A DNA stretch of 64,000 bases from an uncultured Chloroflexales bacterium (GTDB lineage: Bacteria > Chloroflexota > Chloroflexia > Chloroflexales > Chloroflexaceae): assembly GCA_937918935.1 (NCBI GenBank), contig CAKZSI010000057.1:1-64000 (forward strand), written 5' to 3'. Below the pieces are notes generated by a model, which saw only the letters and a list, made by a program, of their open reading frames with translations, was not told the DNA's origin and searched no databases. Both the position numbers and the translations under genes were made by a program. How positions within the stretch are numbered: the first letter of the stretch is position 1; every line of letters starts with the position of its first letter. Below are positions 9,170 to 18,160 of the stretch, one piece after another.

Positions 9170-10261
9170 ATGTTCCCCACCAATCTGATCCGCCCCGAGA
9201 TCGCCGATCTTGAGCCGTACACCCCCATTCTGCCGCTGGAGGTGCTGGCGGCACGTCTGAACCTGCCCATCGAGCGCCTGGTGAAGCTCGACGCCAACGA
9301 GAACCCCTACGGCCCCTCGCCGCGGGCGCTGGAGGCCCTGGCGCGCGAGCCGTTCCTGCACATCTACCCCGACCCCGGCCACACCCGGCTGCGCGCGGCC
9401 CTCAGCGAGTATGCCGGCCAGCCGGTCGAGCGCATCCTCTGCGGGGCCGGCGCCGACGAGTTGATTGACCTGATCCTCCGCCTCTGTCTCACCCCCGGCG
9501 CCGTCGTGATCGACTGCCAGCCGACCTTCGGCATGTACAGCTTCGATACGGGCGTCTGCGGCGGGCGCGTGGTGGATGTGCCCCGCCGCACCGATTTCAG
9601 CCTGGACCTGGAGGGCGTCGAACGGGCGGCCCGCGCCAGCCACGCCCGGGTCCTGTTTCTGACCTCGCCCAACAACCCCACCGGCAATCTGCTCCCGCCC
9701 GAGCATCTGGAGCGCCTGCTGCGCCTGCCGCTGCTGGTGGTGGTGGACGAAGCCTACATCGAGTTCGCGGGAGTGGATCAGGGCTTCGGCGGCTGGGTGG
9801 GGCGCTACGAGAACCTGGCGGTGCTACGCACCTTCAGCAAATGGGCCGGGCTGGCGGGCCTGCGCGTGGGGTACGGCCTGCTGCCCGAGTGGCTGGCCGA
9901 GCAACTCTGGAAAATCAAGCAGCCCTATAACGTCAGCGTAGCGGGGCAAGTCGCTGCGATCGCCTCGCTGGAGGATCGCGCGCACCTGATGAACAATGTG
10001 GCCCGCATTGTGGCCGAGCGCGAGCGGCTGCTGCCGCTGCTGACCGCCGTTCCCTACCTGCGGCCCCTGCCCAGCGCGGCGAACTTCATCCTCTGCCGGG
10101 TGGAGGGCCGCTCGGCCCGGGAGGTGAAACTGGCCCTGGAACAGCAGGGCATCCTGGTGCGCTACTACCACACGCCTTTGCTGCGCGACTACATTCGCGT
10201 CAGCATCGGCACGCCGGAGCAGAGCGCCATCCTGCTGGAGGCTCTGCGCGCCCTGGTGTAG
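9170..10261 (+). CDS. hisC: Histidinol-phosphate aminotransferase
   Basis: PLP-dependent fold-type I transaminase (363 aa) of histidine synthesis, converting imidazole acetol phosphate to histidinol phosphate with glutamate as donor. Diagnostic HisC segments are [12 protein letters not shown] (40-51), [10 protein letters not shown] (164-173), [10 protein letters not shown] (191-200) and the PLP-lysine segment [15 protein letters not shown] with K224. No other his gene is adjacent, so the pathway is scattered here. HisC-type enzymes may also transaminate aromatic amino acids. Confidence 0.92.
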   Translation: MFPTNLIRPEIADLEPYTPILPLEVLAARLNLPIERLVKLDANENPYGPSPRALEALAREPFLHIYPDPGHTRLRAALSEYAGQPVERILCGAGADELIDLILRLCLTPGAVVIDCQPTFGMYSFDTGVCGGRVVDVPRRTDFSLDLEGVERAARASHARVLFLTSPNNPTGNLLPPEHLERLLRLPLLVVVDEAYIEFAGVDQGFGGWVGRYENLAVLRTFSKWAGLAGLRVGYGLLPEWLAEQLWKIKQPYNVSVAGQVAAIASLEDRAHLMNNVARIVAERERLLPLLTAVPYLRPLPSAANFILCRVEGRSAREVKLALEQQGILVRYYHTPLLRDYIRVSIGTPEQSAILLEALRALV

Positions 10262-10382
10262 TGGCATGGTTCCGCCAACGCGCCGGATGGGACGATCTGG
10301 CAGGCCCGTGCTCTCCCACGGCATGCCCCTGTTCACACCCGGGGCTACTACAACATCCTGGGGCAGGCTCTGGACTCCAGGC

Positions 10383-10425
10383 GTTTCGTTGGTGTGGGCG
10401 GCTTAGTCCCCAACACCAACGAAAC
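10383..10425 (+). terminator. Strong hairpin downstream of hisC
   Basis: Left arm 10383-10398 (GTTTCGTTGGTGTGGG) pairs with 10409-10425 with one bulged base and a 10-base loop. No T-run follows, so intrinsic termination is uncertain. A second hairpin, GTATCGGG/CCCGATAC at 10432-10454, is followed by TTTT. Confidence 0.45.
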
Positions 10426-10437
10426 ATGACCGTATCG

Positions 10438-10663
10438 GGTACTGGCCCCGATACTTTTCCAATAAGCGCGTTACCCCTTCCAACCCTCCCCCAACGGGGG
10501 AGGGCTTCCGGCGCCCCTCTCGGTTGGCGCGGTTTAGAGGCATACCGACGGCTCGCCGGCACGTGACCCGCCGCGCTTCGCCCCGCTCCTCCCCCCGGCG
10601 GGGGGGTGGAGGGGAGCCTTGCCGTAAGCCTTGTCTTATTTGAAAAGTATTGGTACTGGCCCC
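10438..10663. mobile_element. MITE-like element with 16-bp inverted ends and 12-bp target duplication
   Basis: A non-coding element of about 202 bp (10450-10651). Inverted ends are ATACTTTTCCAATAAG (10451-10466) and CTTATTTGAAAAGTAT (10635-10650), complementary at 15 of 16 positions. Immediately outside, GGTACTGGCCCC occurs as a direct repeat at 10438-10449 and 10652-10663, the pattern expected of a target-site duplication. The interior carries GC-run palindromes like those of family A. No transposase is encoded, so it would have been moved in trans. Target duplications of 10-12 bp occur in some IS4-group elements; assignment to that group is a guess. Confidence 0.75.
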
Positions 10664-10740
10664 CCTCACCTCCCGCCAGAGACGTATTTGCATCGGCCCT
10701 GACTTATACCGGTGGCGTGGGGTGTAGCCGCCAGGCTTTC

Positions 10741-10749
10741 TGGTATGAT
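10741..10749 (+). promoter_or_regulatory. Extended -10 for the acyl-CoA ligase gene
   Basis: TGGTATGAT, about 110 bases before the ATG at 10859; the overlapping GATACT at 10747-10752 is an alternative -10. The identical TGGTATGAT precedes the LLM oxidoreductase gene at 43432. Confidence 0.45.
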
Positions 10750-10858
10750 ACTATGTACGCGCCGGGAGGTTCGGAGGGGCGCACGGCTCCTCCGAACCAT
10801 TAGCTTCCCGCGCCGTATCTCCGTAACCCGAGACCAGTGCGTAAGAAAGGAGCGTTCG

Positions 10859-12382
10859 ATGCTGAACCTCGCTCTGCTGCTGGAGCAAAGCGCGCGCCAG
10901 GACCCCGGCAAGCTCGCGGTGATCCTGGACGACTACAAGCTGCGCTACGCGGAGGTGAACGGGGCCGCCAACAAGGTGGCCAGTGCCCTGGTCAAACTGG
11001 GCGTCCAACCGGGCGACAAGGTTGCCCTGATGATGCCGAACACGCCCCATTTCCCGATCTGTTACTACGGCATCCTCAAGGCCGGCGCGACAGTGGTGCC
11101 GCTGAACGTGCTCTTCAAACAGAATGAAGTGCAGTACCACCTCGAGGACAGCGACGCGGTGGCGCTGATCACCTGGGAGGGCTTTTTGCCCGAGGCCGGC
11201 CCGGGCTTCCGCAAAACCGACACCTGCCACCACCTGATCGTTGTGCAGGCCCCCGGCAGCAGCGAGGCCCTGCCCGAAGGGGCGATCAGCTTCAACCAGA
11301 TCATGGCCGAGCACGCGCCGGTCTTCGACACGGTGCAAACCCGCTCTGACGACACCGCGGTGATCCTCTACACCTCAGGCACCACCGGCCGGCCCAAGGG
11401 CGCTGAACTGTCGCACTTCAACATGTTCTTCAACGCCATGATCTGCGCCGAGAAGCTGCTCGGCGTGGTCAAAGAAGATGTGTTTCTGGCAACGCTGCCG
11501 CTCTTCCACTCCTTCGGGCAGACCTGTGTGATGAACGTGAGCCTGTTCCTCGGGGCGACGATGACCATGCTGCCGCGCTTCGAGCCGGTCAAGGCCGCCG
11601 AGATCATCCAGCGCGACAGGGTGACGGTCTTCGCCGGTGTGCCGACGATGTACTTCTACCTGCTGCACCACCCCGAGGCGGCGCAGTTCGATATGTCGTC
11701 GCTGCGGCGCTGCGTGTCGGGCGGGTCGGCGATGCCGGTGGAGGTGCTGCACGCCTTCAATCAGAAGTACAACGTGACCATCCTGGAGGGCTACGGTCTC
11801 TCCGAAACCTCGCCGGTAGCCTCGTTCAACCACCTCGACCGGCCCACCAAACCCGGCAGCATCGGCACGCCGATCTGGGGCGTGCAGATGGCGGTGGTCA
11901 ACCCGGAGGGCCAGCCCGTGGCGACCGGTGAACTGGGCGAGATCGTCATCCGCGGCCACAACGTGATGAAGGGCTACTACAAGCGCCCCGAGGCCACCGC
12001 TGAGTCCATCCGCAACGGCTGGTTCCACACCGGTGACCTGGCGCGCCAGGACGAGGACGGCTACTTCTACATCGTGGATCGGGTTAAGGATATGATCATC
12101 CGCGGCGGCTTCAACGTCTACCCGCGGGAGATCGAAGAGGTGCTCTACGCCCACCCGGCGGTGGCCGAGGCGGCGGTGATCGGCGTGCCCGACCCGGCCC
12201 TGGGCGAGGAGATCAAAGCGGTGGTGGCCTTCAAGCCCGGCCACAGCGCTACCGAGCAGGAGTTGATTGAGTACTGCAAGGAGCGCCTGGCCGCCTACAA
12301 GTACCCGCGCAATGTCGAGATCCGCGAGAGCCTGCCGAAGACGGCCACCGGCAAGATCCTCAAGCGCGAATTGAAGGCGTGA
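10859..12382 (+). CDS. AMP-forming acyl-CoA synthetase (long-chain fatty-acid-CoA ligase type)
   Basis: ANL-superfamily ligase (507 aa) that activates a carboxylic acid with ATP to acyl-AMP and then acyl-CoA. Motif A3 is YTSGTTGRPKGAELSH (about 170-185), A5 is GYGLSETSP, A7 is WFHTGDLARQDEDGYFYIVDR, the hinge is GGFNVYPREIEE and the catalytic C-terminal lysine lies in PKTATGKILKREL. The ATG at 10859 follows AAAGGAG (10846-10852, 6-base spacer). The length and motifs resemble FadD-like enzymes; chain-length preference cannot be read. Single-gene unit with its own promoter. Confidence 0.92.
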   Translation: MLNLALLLEQSARQDPGKLAVILDDYKLRYAEVNGAANKVASALVKLGVQPGDKVALMMPNTPHFPICYYGILKAGATVVPLNVLFKQNEVQYHLEDSDAVALITWEGFLPEAGPGFRKTDTCHHLIVVQAPGSSEALPEGAISFNQIMAEHAPVFDTVQTRSDDTAVILYTSGTTGRPKGAELSHFNMFFNAMICAEKLLGVVKEDVFLATLPLFHSFGQTCVMNVSLFLGATMTMLPRFEPVKAAEIIQRDRVTVFAGVPTMYFYLLHHPEAAQFDMSSLRRCVSGGSAMPVEVLHAFNQKYNVTILEGYGLSETSPVASFNHLDRPTKPGSIGTPIWGVQMAVVNPEGQPVATGELGEIVIRGHNVMKGYYKRPEATAESIRNGWFHTGDLARQDEDGYFYIVDRVKDMIIRGGFNVYPREIEEVLYAHPAVAEAAVIGVPDPALGEEIKAVVAFKPGHSATEQELIEYCKERLAAYKYPRNVEIRESLPKTATGKILKRELKA

Positions 12383-12457
12383 GGTTCTCAGGAGGAGGTC
12401 GGGGGGGCGTGGCCCTTCCCGCTTTCCCTGGCGGGGGTTGCGGGGACACATGCCGCG

Positions 12458-14563
12458 CTACGAACCGATGGTAAGGGTGGTCAATTCGACGGGCGTGCCG
12501 CTTTCCGTGGGGAGCGGCGCGCCCGTCGCGGCGTCGTAGAGTCCCACGAGCAGCCGGTAGGGGCCGGGGGCCAGGGCCGGCAGGGGCATGTCGGCCCGGT
12601 CAATCACCAGTTCACCGGGTTGCCAGCGGCTGGTCGGGTAATCCTCGTAGCGCAGGGGCAGGTCGCGCTGGGCCACCCGCTGCCCGCTGGCGTCGTAGAC
12701 GTGAATGAAGAGGGTGTAATCGCGGTCGAGCGGGGCCAGGGCGCGCCAGTAGAGGTTGATCTGCACCGGGGCGCCCGCGGGCACGGCGCGCGCCGCGGCC
12801 CCCTCCAGCGGCGTGATGCGGCTGCGTGGCTCGCCGGGGGCCAGTTCGTAGCCCAGCAGATCGAGCAGGCCCCCGAAGCGGGCGGGGCGCCGCGTGAAGG
12901 GGATCATCTCGACGTGCTCCCCCAGATCGAGCAGCGCCCCCCCCGGCCCCGGTTGCACGCCCAGCGAACGATCAGGCATCTCCAGGATGGCCGGGGCGCC
13001 CCGCACCAGGCGCTCGTAGGCCGGGCGATCACCCAGGTCGTAGCGTTCGCTGTTCACCAGCAGGTAGCGGTAGCCGCGGGCACGGTACCAGTCGAGGGAA
13101 TAGGCCCCCAGCCAGCGTACCGGCGTCACCGCCGGGTCACCGGCCCACTGCACGGGGTTGGCCTCGACGGCGGCGAGCATGCCCCGCGGCTGGGCGCGCA
13201 GCGCCTCGGCGGCGGCCACCAGGGTGTGGGGTTTGCTCCAGTAGTTCAGCAGCCAGTGGGTTTCGAGCAGGTGCGGGATGAGAAGCAGCCCCCCCAGCGT
13301 AACGGCAATAACCGCGCTGGCCCGCCGGCCTATTCGCTTCCGGTGCGCCTCGGCGGTCGAAGGCGCCCCATCGGAGCGAATGTCAATCACCTGCGGCCCG
13401 CTGACGCCCGCCCCGCGCCCCAGCAACCCGCCCAGGGCCTCGGCCAGGGCGATCGTCGCCGCTGCCGCCAGCAGGAACAGCGGCGGAAACAGCGGCAGGG
13501 TGTTGCGATTGAAATTGACCGCCTGGGTCAGCAGCAAGCCGCCTCCGGCCAGCACAGCCACACCCAGGACGGCCAGTTGCCGCGGCGCGCGATGGGCCAG
13601 CAGCGGCAGGCCGGCGAGGAGCAGCAGGGCCGCGGGCCAGGTCAGCCCGTCGCGCCAGAAGAAGGCCAGGTAGCCATCGAGGCGCCAGCGCCCGATGAAA
13701 TCGCCGTGGCTGCCGCTGGCGTAGTGCTGCGCGTTGATCAGCATGTCGCGCCGGAAGGCGGTGAAGTCGAGGATGGCGAAGGGCGTGGTCAGCAGAAACA
13801 CCAGGAGGGCCAGCGCCCCCGCGGCCAGCAGGCGCCCGCCGTGGACAGCAGCCAGGCGCCAGACATTGCTCCGCTTTCCCTCGCGCCAGGCGGCAAGCAC
13901 ATAGAGCGCGGCAGCCACCCCCGGCGCCAGACCGATCACCCCGGCGTTGTACTTTGTGCCCGCGGCGAGGCCCGTGGCCACCCCCGCCAGCAGGTAGGCG
14001 CGCCAGTGGCCGGTTGTCGCCACGCTCCACGCTCCGAGCAACAGCAGCGTCACCCAGACGCCCGTGGGCACATCGGTGGTGATGAAGTGGCTGTGCTGCA
14101 CGTGGTAGGCGCTCAGCGCCAGGGCCAGCGCCGCGAGCAACCCCACGCGCCAGTCGAACATGCGCCGGCCAAGCAGGTAGAGCAGCGGGACGGTCAGCGC
14201 GCCGAGCACAGCCGTCAGCGCGCGACCCCAGACGTACAACTCCGGCGCGGTGGTGTACAGATAGGTTTTGGCCGGCAGGTCGCCTATGGAGGCATAGAGA
14301 CCTCGGGCGACGCCCCGGGCGGCGTGGGCGCGCACCACCGCCGCGAGCATGTAGTAGTGCAGGGAAGGGTAGAGGAACTTACCCGGATTGGCATCGCCCT
14401 CCTGGACCATACGCACCGCCGTCTCGAGCACTGCCGGTTCGTCGGGGTGCTCGACATAGGGCAGGCCCCACTCCAGCGCCCGGCAGCGCAGCGCCAGCGC
14501 CAGGCCGAACAGCGCGGCGACAGTCAGCGCCATGGCGCGCCGCTGGAGGAGGCGAGCACTCAT
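12458..14563 (-). CDS. GT39-like membrane glycosyltransferase (GT-C fold)
   Basis: A 701-aa polytopic membrane protein with about ten to twelve helices in residues 10-440. The first periplasmic loop holds the acidic pair in VEHPDEP (about residues 37-43), as in dolichyl- or polyprenyl-phosphate-sugar-using PMT/ArnT enzymes, and KFLYPSLHYY follows. The C-terminal 200 residues form a soluble beta-rich domain (INLYWRALAPLDRDYTLFIHVYD) common on Chloroflexota GT39-like proteins. It probably transfers a lipid-linked sugar to a cell-surface acceptor; donor and acceptor are unknown. Its ATG overlaps the stop of the upstream DinB-like gene (ATGA), so the two are co-translated. Confidence 0.82.
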   Translation of the reverse strand: MSARLLQRRAMALTVAALFGLALALRCRALEWGLPYVEHPDEPAVLETAVRMVQEGDANPGKFLYPSLHYYMLAAVVRAHAARGVARGLYASIGDLPAKTYLYTTAPELYVWGRALTAVLGALTVPLLYLLGRRMFDWRVGLLAALALALSAYHVQHSHFITTDVPTGVWVTLLLLGAWSVATTGHWRAYLLAGVATGLAAGTKYNAGVIGLAPGVAAALYVLAAWREGKRSNVWRLAAVHGGRLLAAGALALLVFLLTTPFAILDFTAFRRDMLINAQHYASGSHGDFIGRWRLDGYLAFFWRDGLTWPAALLLLAGLPLLAHRAPRQLAVLGVAVLAGGGLLLTQAVNFNRNTLPLFPPLFLLAAAATIALAEALGGLLGRGAGVSGPQVIDIRSDGAPSTAEAHRKRIGRRASAVIAVTLGGLLLIPHLLETHWLLNYWSKPHTLVAAAEALRAQPRGMLAAVEANPVQWAGDPAVTPVRWLGAYSLDWYRARGYRYLLVNSERYDLGDRPAYERLVRGAPAILEMPDRSLGVQPGPGGALLDLGEHVEMIPFTRRPARFGGLLDLLGYELAPGEPRSRITPLEGAAARAVPAGAPVQINLYWRALAPLDRDYTLFIHVYDASGQRVAQRDLPLRYEDYPTSRWQPGELVIDRADMPLPALAPGPYRLLVGLYDAATGAPLPTESGTPVELTTLTIGS

Positions 14564-15033
14564 CGCCGCGCAGGCTTGATGCGCTTGCCCTCGAGGCTGG
14601 CGTGCAGATCGAGGTAGCGCAGCCAGGCCCGCAGGGTCAGCGGGCCGAACTCGTTGTGAGGGATGATCCAGGCGGGGGGGACGCCACGGGCCTCAAGCTG
14701 CCGTACCAGCACCACCGTCTCGCGGCGGGTGGCGGCGAAGGCCGCCCGCAGGTCGAGGAGGTTCTGGCCGAGGGGGGGCGCGTACTGGTCCATCTCATCC
14801 TGGATCGGCGGTTCGCCGAGGGCTGTGCGCAGGCGGCGCTGGCCCCAGCGTTCCAGACCGACGATATGGCGCAACTGGCGGCGGTTTTCGGCGCTGTCGG
14901 CGGCGGCGGCAAAGCGCGCCTCAAGCTCCTTGCCGCTGGCCTCGAGTCTTCCGGCGAAGTAGGCGTAGTCGCGCTTGCGGGCCGGACGTTCCAGGAACAG
15001 GTTGCGAAGCGTGGGGAGCAAGGGATTAGCCAT
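14560..15033 (-). CDS. DinB/YfiT-like four-helix protein
   Basis: A 157-aa predicted helical bundle. Histidines in RHIVGLERWGQ, in IIPHNEFG and in YLDLHASLEG are spaced like the metal triad of the DinB/YfiT superfamily, which includes mycothiol- and bacillithiol-dependent enzymes, but the match is by pattern only. The ATG at 15033 has a weak TGAGG before it; a GTG at 15066 would add eleven residues. Coupled by overlap to the glycosyltransferase gene. Confidence 0.6.
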   Translation of the reverse strand: MANPLLPTLRNLFLERPARKRDYAYFAGRLEASGKELEARFAAAADSAENRRQLRHIVGLERWGQRRLRTALGEPPIQDEMDQYAPPLGQNLLDLRAAFAATRRETVVLVRQLEARGVPPAWIIPHNEFGPLTLRAWLRYLDLHASLEGKRIKPARR

Positions 15034-15100
15034 AACGGCCTCAGACACGTTTTCAGAAACGGCCACTCCGGGCTACCGGGCGGGTTGCGGTACCCGCACC

Positions 15101-15448
15101 TCAACCCGGGCCTTCACCCGAATCATCATCACTGCCAGGAAGGCGCGGCAGGCGAGCCAGGGCCGCCCGGTAGCGGTCGGCATCGTAGGCTTCTCCCCGC
15201 GCCATCACATCGAAGATCTCGCTCACCACGGCGGTGGCGATCAGATTGATCGCTCCCTCGGGGCTGTACCCCATCCCCACCAGCCGTTCCAACGTCTGGC
15301 GGGTTTCGGGAGGGTTGCCGGTGGTGAGTTGCTTCTCCACAAGCTGAAGCACGGCATCCCGCAGGGCGGGATTCGTCGAAGGTGGTTCGCCATGCCCCTG
15401 TGGTGGAAAGACTGGTCGTCGCCGGGGACGCTGGCGTTTCAGAGCCAT
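15101..15448 (-). CDS. Conserved hypothetical small protein
   Basis: 115 aa, with a basic Arg/Pro-rich N-terminus and then a helical segment (PETRQTLERLVGMGYSPEGAINLIATAVVSEIFDVM, roughly residues 47-82) ending in an acidic tail. The helical segment resembles small uncharacterised proteins found in many Firmicutes and Chloroflexota, but I cannot name the family with confidence. The ATG follows AGGAGAAGG, and TACAAT on the minus strand near 15485 could be its -10. First gene of a leftward unit with the DinB-like and GT39-like genes. Confidence 0.6.
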   Translation of the reverse strand: MALKRQRPRRRPVFPPQGHGEPPSTNPALRDAVLQLVEKQLTTGNPPETRQTLERLVGMGYSPEGAINLIATAVVSEIFDVMARGEAYDADRYRAALARLPRLPGSDDDSGEGPG

Positions 15449-15611
15449 TGGCCTTCTCCTGGTTCTGCTATGCTAATACCATTGTACCCCATGCCTGGCG
15501 CGGCGGCGTCACGCCCATTGACGACAGGAACGTGTGCCCGTATGATGCAGCCCGATCCGCAGCAGAGCAGGTGATCAACAGGCTCGCCAGTTGAGATGAG
15601 AGGGAAGCTCC

Positions 15612-15980
15612 ATGGAGCACCGCGTGGGCTACAAGGTCTACTACGAAGACACGGACAGCCTCGGGGTCGTCTACTACGCCAATTACCTGAAATATCTGGA
15701 GCGGGGCCGGACGGAGTACGTCGGCTCGCGCGGGCGCCCGATCCAGGAGTGGAACCGGGACGGCTACTACTTCGTGGTCTACGAGGTGCAGATGCGCTTC
15801 CGGCGCTCGGCTTCCCTGGGCGACATAGTGGAAGTGGTCTCCACCTTTCAGCGCACCTCGGCCTACCGTGGGCGCTTCTCCCAGCGTATCGAGTGCCGGG
15901 GCGACGTGCTGGTCGAAGCTGAGGTGGATGTAGTCTGCGTGGACCCGCAGCAGCAGTTGCGGGAGTTCCCGCCGCTTTGA
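15612..15980 (+). CDS. Acyl-CoA thioesterase, YbgC/4-hydroxybenzoyl-CoA type
   Basis: Hot-dog-fold thioesterase (122 aa). The signature YYEDTDSLGVVYYANYLKYLERGRTEY (about residues 9-35), with the catalytic aspartate in DTDSLGVVYYANY, is the YbgC/4HBT motif; the rest follows the family through YRGRFSQRIECRG and the C-terminal VCVDP strand. YbgC proteins hydrolyse short-chain or aromatic acyl-CoAs and often sit near tol-pal genes in proteobacteria, which is not the case here. Followed by an SDR gene on the same strand about 135 bases later. Confidence 0.88.
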   Translation: MEHRVGYKVYYEDTDSLGVVYYANYLKYLERGRTEYVGSRGRPIQEWNRDGYYFVVYEVQMRFRRSASLGDIVEVVSTFQRTSAYRGRFSQRIECRGDVLVEAEVDVVCVDPQQQLREFPPL

Positions 15981-15984
15981 GCCA

Positions 15985-16060
15985 TGGGGAGACCCGGTTT
16001 CCCCATGCCCCGCCAGAATTAATTAAGAGAGGGCGCGGGAGGGTGCGGCCCTCCTACGAA
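15985..16060. repeat. Family C and D palindromes
   Basis: GGGGAGACCCGGTTTCCCC (family C) at about 15985-16003, then a GGGAGGGTGCGGCCCTCC hairpin (family D) near 16036-16053, between the thioesterase and SDR genes. Confidence 0.55.
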
Positions 16061-16114
16061 CATCCTGCCCGCTCACGGCCAGACTTTCTGCTCATTCCGA
16101 AGGAAGTACAACCC

Positions 16115-16873
16115 ATGGAAGAACTACGCGACAAAGCCGTCCTGATCACCGGCGGCGGGGGCGGCATCGGGCGCGCCACGGCCCTGGCCTTCGCCCGGGC
16201 CGGCGCCCGCCTGATGCTCGGCGATCTCGACCTGGAGGCGGCGGAGGAGACCGCCCGGCAGGTCGCCACTATCGGAGGCGAGGCCCACGCGGCGCGTTGC
16301 GACGTCTCGCGCCCTGAGGAGGCCGAGGCGCTGGTGCGGGAGGCAGTGGCGTGTCTGGGTCGCCTCGACTGCGCGATCAACAACGCAGGCATCGAAGCCT
16401 CGCAGGAGAGCACCGCGCGCCTGCCGGTCGAGACCTGGGAGCGTACCATCGCCATTAACCTGAGCGGCGTCTTCTACTGCATGCGCGCCGAACTGGCGGC
16501 CATGCGCGCCAGCGGCGGCGCGATCGTCAACATCGCCTCGGTGCTAGGACTGGTCGGTTTCGCCGGCGCCGCCGCCTACGTGGCCGCCAAGCACGGCGTG
16601 ATCGGGTTGACGAAGGTTGCCGCGATCGAGTTCGCCGCCCGTGGCATCCGGGTCAATGCCGTCTGCCCGGGTTTTGTCGAGACGCCCATGCTCGAGCGTG
16701 TCGGTGTAACCAGCGACCCCGACCGGCGCGTACAGATCGAGGGCCTGCACCCGATCAATCGCCTTGGCCGCCCCGAGGAGATCGCCGGAGCGGTGCTCTA
16801 CCTCTGCTCGGATGCCGCGTCATTTGTCACCGGCCATGCCCTGGTGGTGGATGGGGGCTACACGGCGCGGTAA
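16115..16873 (+). CDS. Short-chain dehydrogenase/reductase (classical SDR)
   Basis: NAD(P)-dependent oxidoreductase with a Rossmann fold (252 aa). Cofactor motif TGGGGGIGRA (about 12-21), NNAG (about 88-91), and the catalytic set: Ser in NIASVLG, Tyr and Lys in YVAAKHG. An aspartate at the end of beta-2 (GDLDLEAAE) favours NAD over NADP. The ATG at 16115 is chosen because AAGGAAG (16100-16106) sits 8 bases upstream. The substrate is unknown; relatives include cyclohexanol, glucose and 3-oxoacyl reductases. The 3' end overlaps the convergent MetF-like gene by 16 bases. Confidence 0.88.
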   Translation: MEELRDKAVLITGGGGGIGRATALAFARAGARLMLGDLDLEAAEETARQVATIGGEAHAARCDVSRPEEAEALVREAVACLGRLDCAINNAGIEASQESTARLPVETWERTIAINLSGVFYCMRAELAAMRASGGAIVNIASVLGLVGFAGAAAYVAAKHGVIGLTKVAAIEFAARGIRVNAVCPGFVETPMLERVGVTSDPDRRVQIEGLHPINRLGRPEEIAGAVLYLCSDAASFVTGHALVVDGGYTAR

Positions 16874-17811
16874 CAACTCGCTACCTCGCGCAGCGCGGCG
16901 AGTAACTCGAGCGAGGCCGCCATCTCGTCGGGGTGGTTCGAGACGCTTTCGACGTTGATCCCCAGGGGCAGGCTCTGGGCGATCTCCTGCTCCAGAATGG
17001 CCCGCAGGTGGTCGCAACAGATCTGGATGGAACGCCGGAACGGCGCCGGGTCGGCGAGGATGGCGTGTTCCGTCTCGGGGGTGATCGCCACGCCCAGCCA
17101 GCGCAGGAACTCCGCCGTCTTTGGGCGGCCACAGGGCGCGAAGGTCAACACGATGCGTTTCGGCGGCGCCCCCTCGCGGGCGCATGCGGCGAGATAGTCG
17201 TTCAGCAGCCGGATCGTCGGCTCGCTCTGGTAGACGATCTGCGAGATAAAGTAGTCGCAGCCGGCGGCGGCTTTGTGCAACAGGCGCAGGCTCTCATCAT
17301 AAGCCGGCGAGTGGCGCTCGGCGATCACCACGCCCCCCAGCGGCGGCGCGCCGGGCAAACCCTTCGCCAGGTGCAGCGCCCGGTCAACCGCCAGCGCCCC
17401 GGGCGGGGGCGTGGGCGTCGCCGCCCCCACCAGGGAAAGCGCGGCGACCTGATAGTGTCGTACCGTTTCATCGAGCCAGGCCAGCCAGCCGCCCTCATCA
17501 AAGGCGGTCACACACTTGTAGCTGATGGCGGGGAGACCGGTGAGGGCCTGGAGCCGGCAGGCATGCGCCCGCGGGTCGCCGGCGGGGAAAAAGGGGAACG
17601 GTCTCGGCTCGCTGGTGCGGCCACTTTCGTCCTGGACATCATAGACGACCACCCCGTCGAGGGGCAAATCGGCCAGAGATCGCGCCAGTCGCTCGGCAAG
17701 CTCGGCGCTCCGCTCGGGGGGTGCGCTGGCGCGGGGCGGCGTGGCGCCGTAAAGGGTCAGGAAGCGCCGCGGATCACCCAGCCGGTCGCGGAAAGAAGCG
17801 ATGGTATCCAT
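16858..17811 (-). CDS. Methylenetetrahydrofolate reductase-like (MetF superfamily) protein
   Basis: A 317-aa TIM-barrel protein of the MTHFR superfamily, recognised from the order of segments: VVYDVQDESGRTSEPRPFPF, KCVTAFDEGGW, the LVGAATPTPPPGALAVDRALHL stretch, GGVVIAERHSP, CDYFISQIVYQ and the C-terminal GINVESVS. Identity to true MetF looks low; similar proteins are annotated as 5,10-methylenetetrahydrofolate reductase or as hypothetical. The ATG at 17811 is preferred; upstream in-frame codons are low-complexity. It converges on the SDR gene with a 16-base overlap of coding ends. Confidence 0.7.
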   Translation of the reverse strand: MDTIASFRDRLGDPRRFLTLYGATPPRASAPPERSAELAERLARSLADLPLDGVVVYDVQDESGRTSEPRPFPFFPAGDPRAHACRLQALTGLPAISYKCVTAFDEGGWLAWLDETVRHYQVAALSLVGAATPTPPPGALAVDRALHLAKGLPGAPPLGGVVIAERHSPAYDESLRLLHKAAAGCDYFISQIVYQSEPTIRLLNDYLAACAREGAPPKRIVLTFAPCGRPKTAEFLRWLGVAITPETEHAILADPAPFRRSIQICCDHLRAILEQEIAQSLPLGINVESVSNHPDEMAASLELLAALREVASCYRAV

Positions 17812-18058
17812 GGATGCGCCCCTGGATGGTTCAACATGTTCCGGCGCCGCCGCGCCGGAAGGGAGATCGCGCGGGGCCTGCAGCCCCCCGTCCTCCCAGG
17901 CGAGACGAAGTCTGGTCTTGAGGCGAAATCCTCCCAAGTATACCCGTTTTTATCCAGGTGTTGCACGGAACTGCCGGAAGACGGGGGGGCAGCTCCGCCG
18001 CCCCCCGCCGGAGGCGGACGTTGCAGCAGCCCTGCAGCGCGGCCTGCCAGGAGGGCCG

Positions 18059-18067
18059 TGCTATACT
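18059..18067 (+). promoter_or_regulatory. Extended -10 for the AI-2E-family gene
   Basis: TGCTATACT about 94 bases before the ATG at 18161, identical to the extended -10 at 8614. No matching -35. Confidence 0.45.
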
Positions 18068-18160
18068 ATGCGTGTGCGCCTCCCATCGGGCGGCGCTTCG
18101 CTGTTGCACGGGTCGCCCCTCGCAGCAATGACCTGACGCTCCTACCATCACGAGACGACG

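Noticed and set aside
12620-14617. A 665-codon plus-strand frame opposite the glycosyltransferase gene
   Set aside because: Shadow frame with Arg/Gln/Gly-rich content; the minus strand encodes clear membrane helices and GT39 features.
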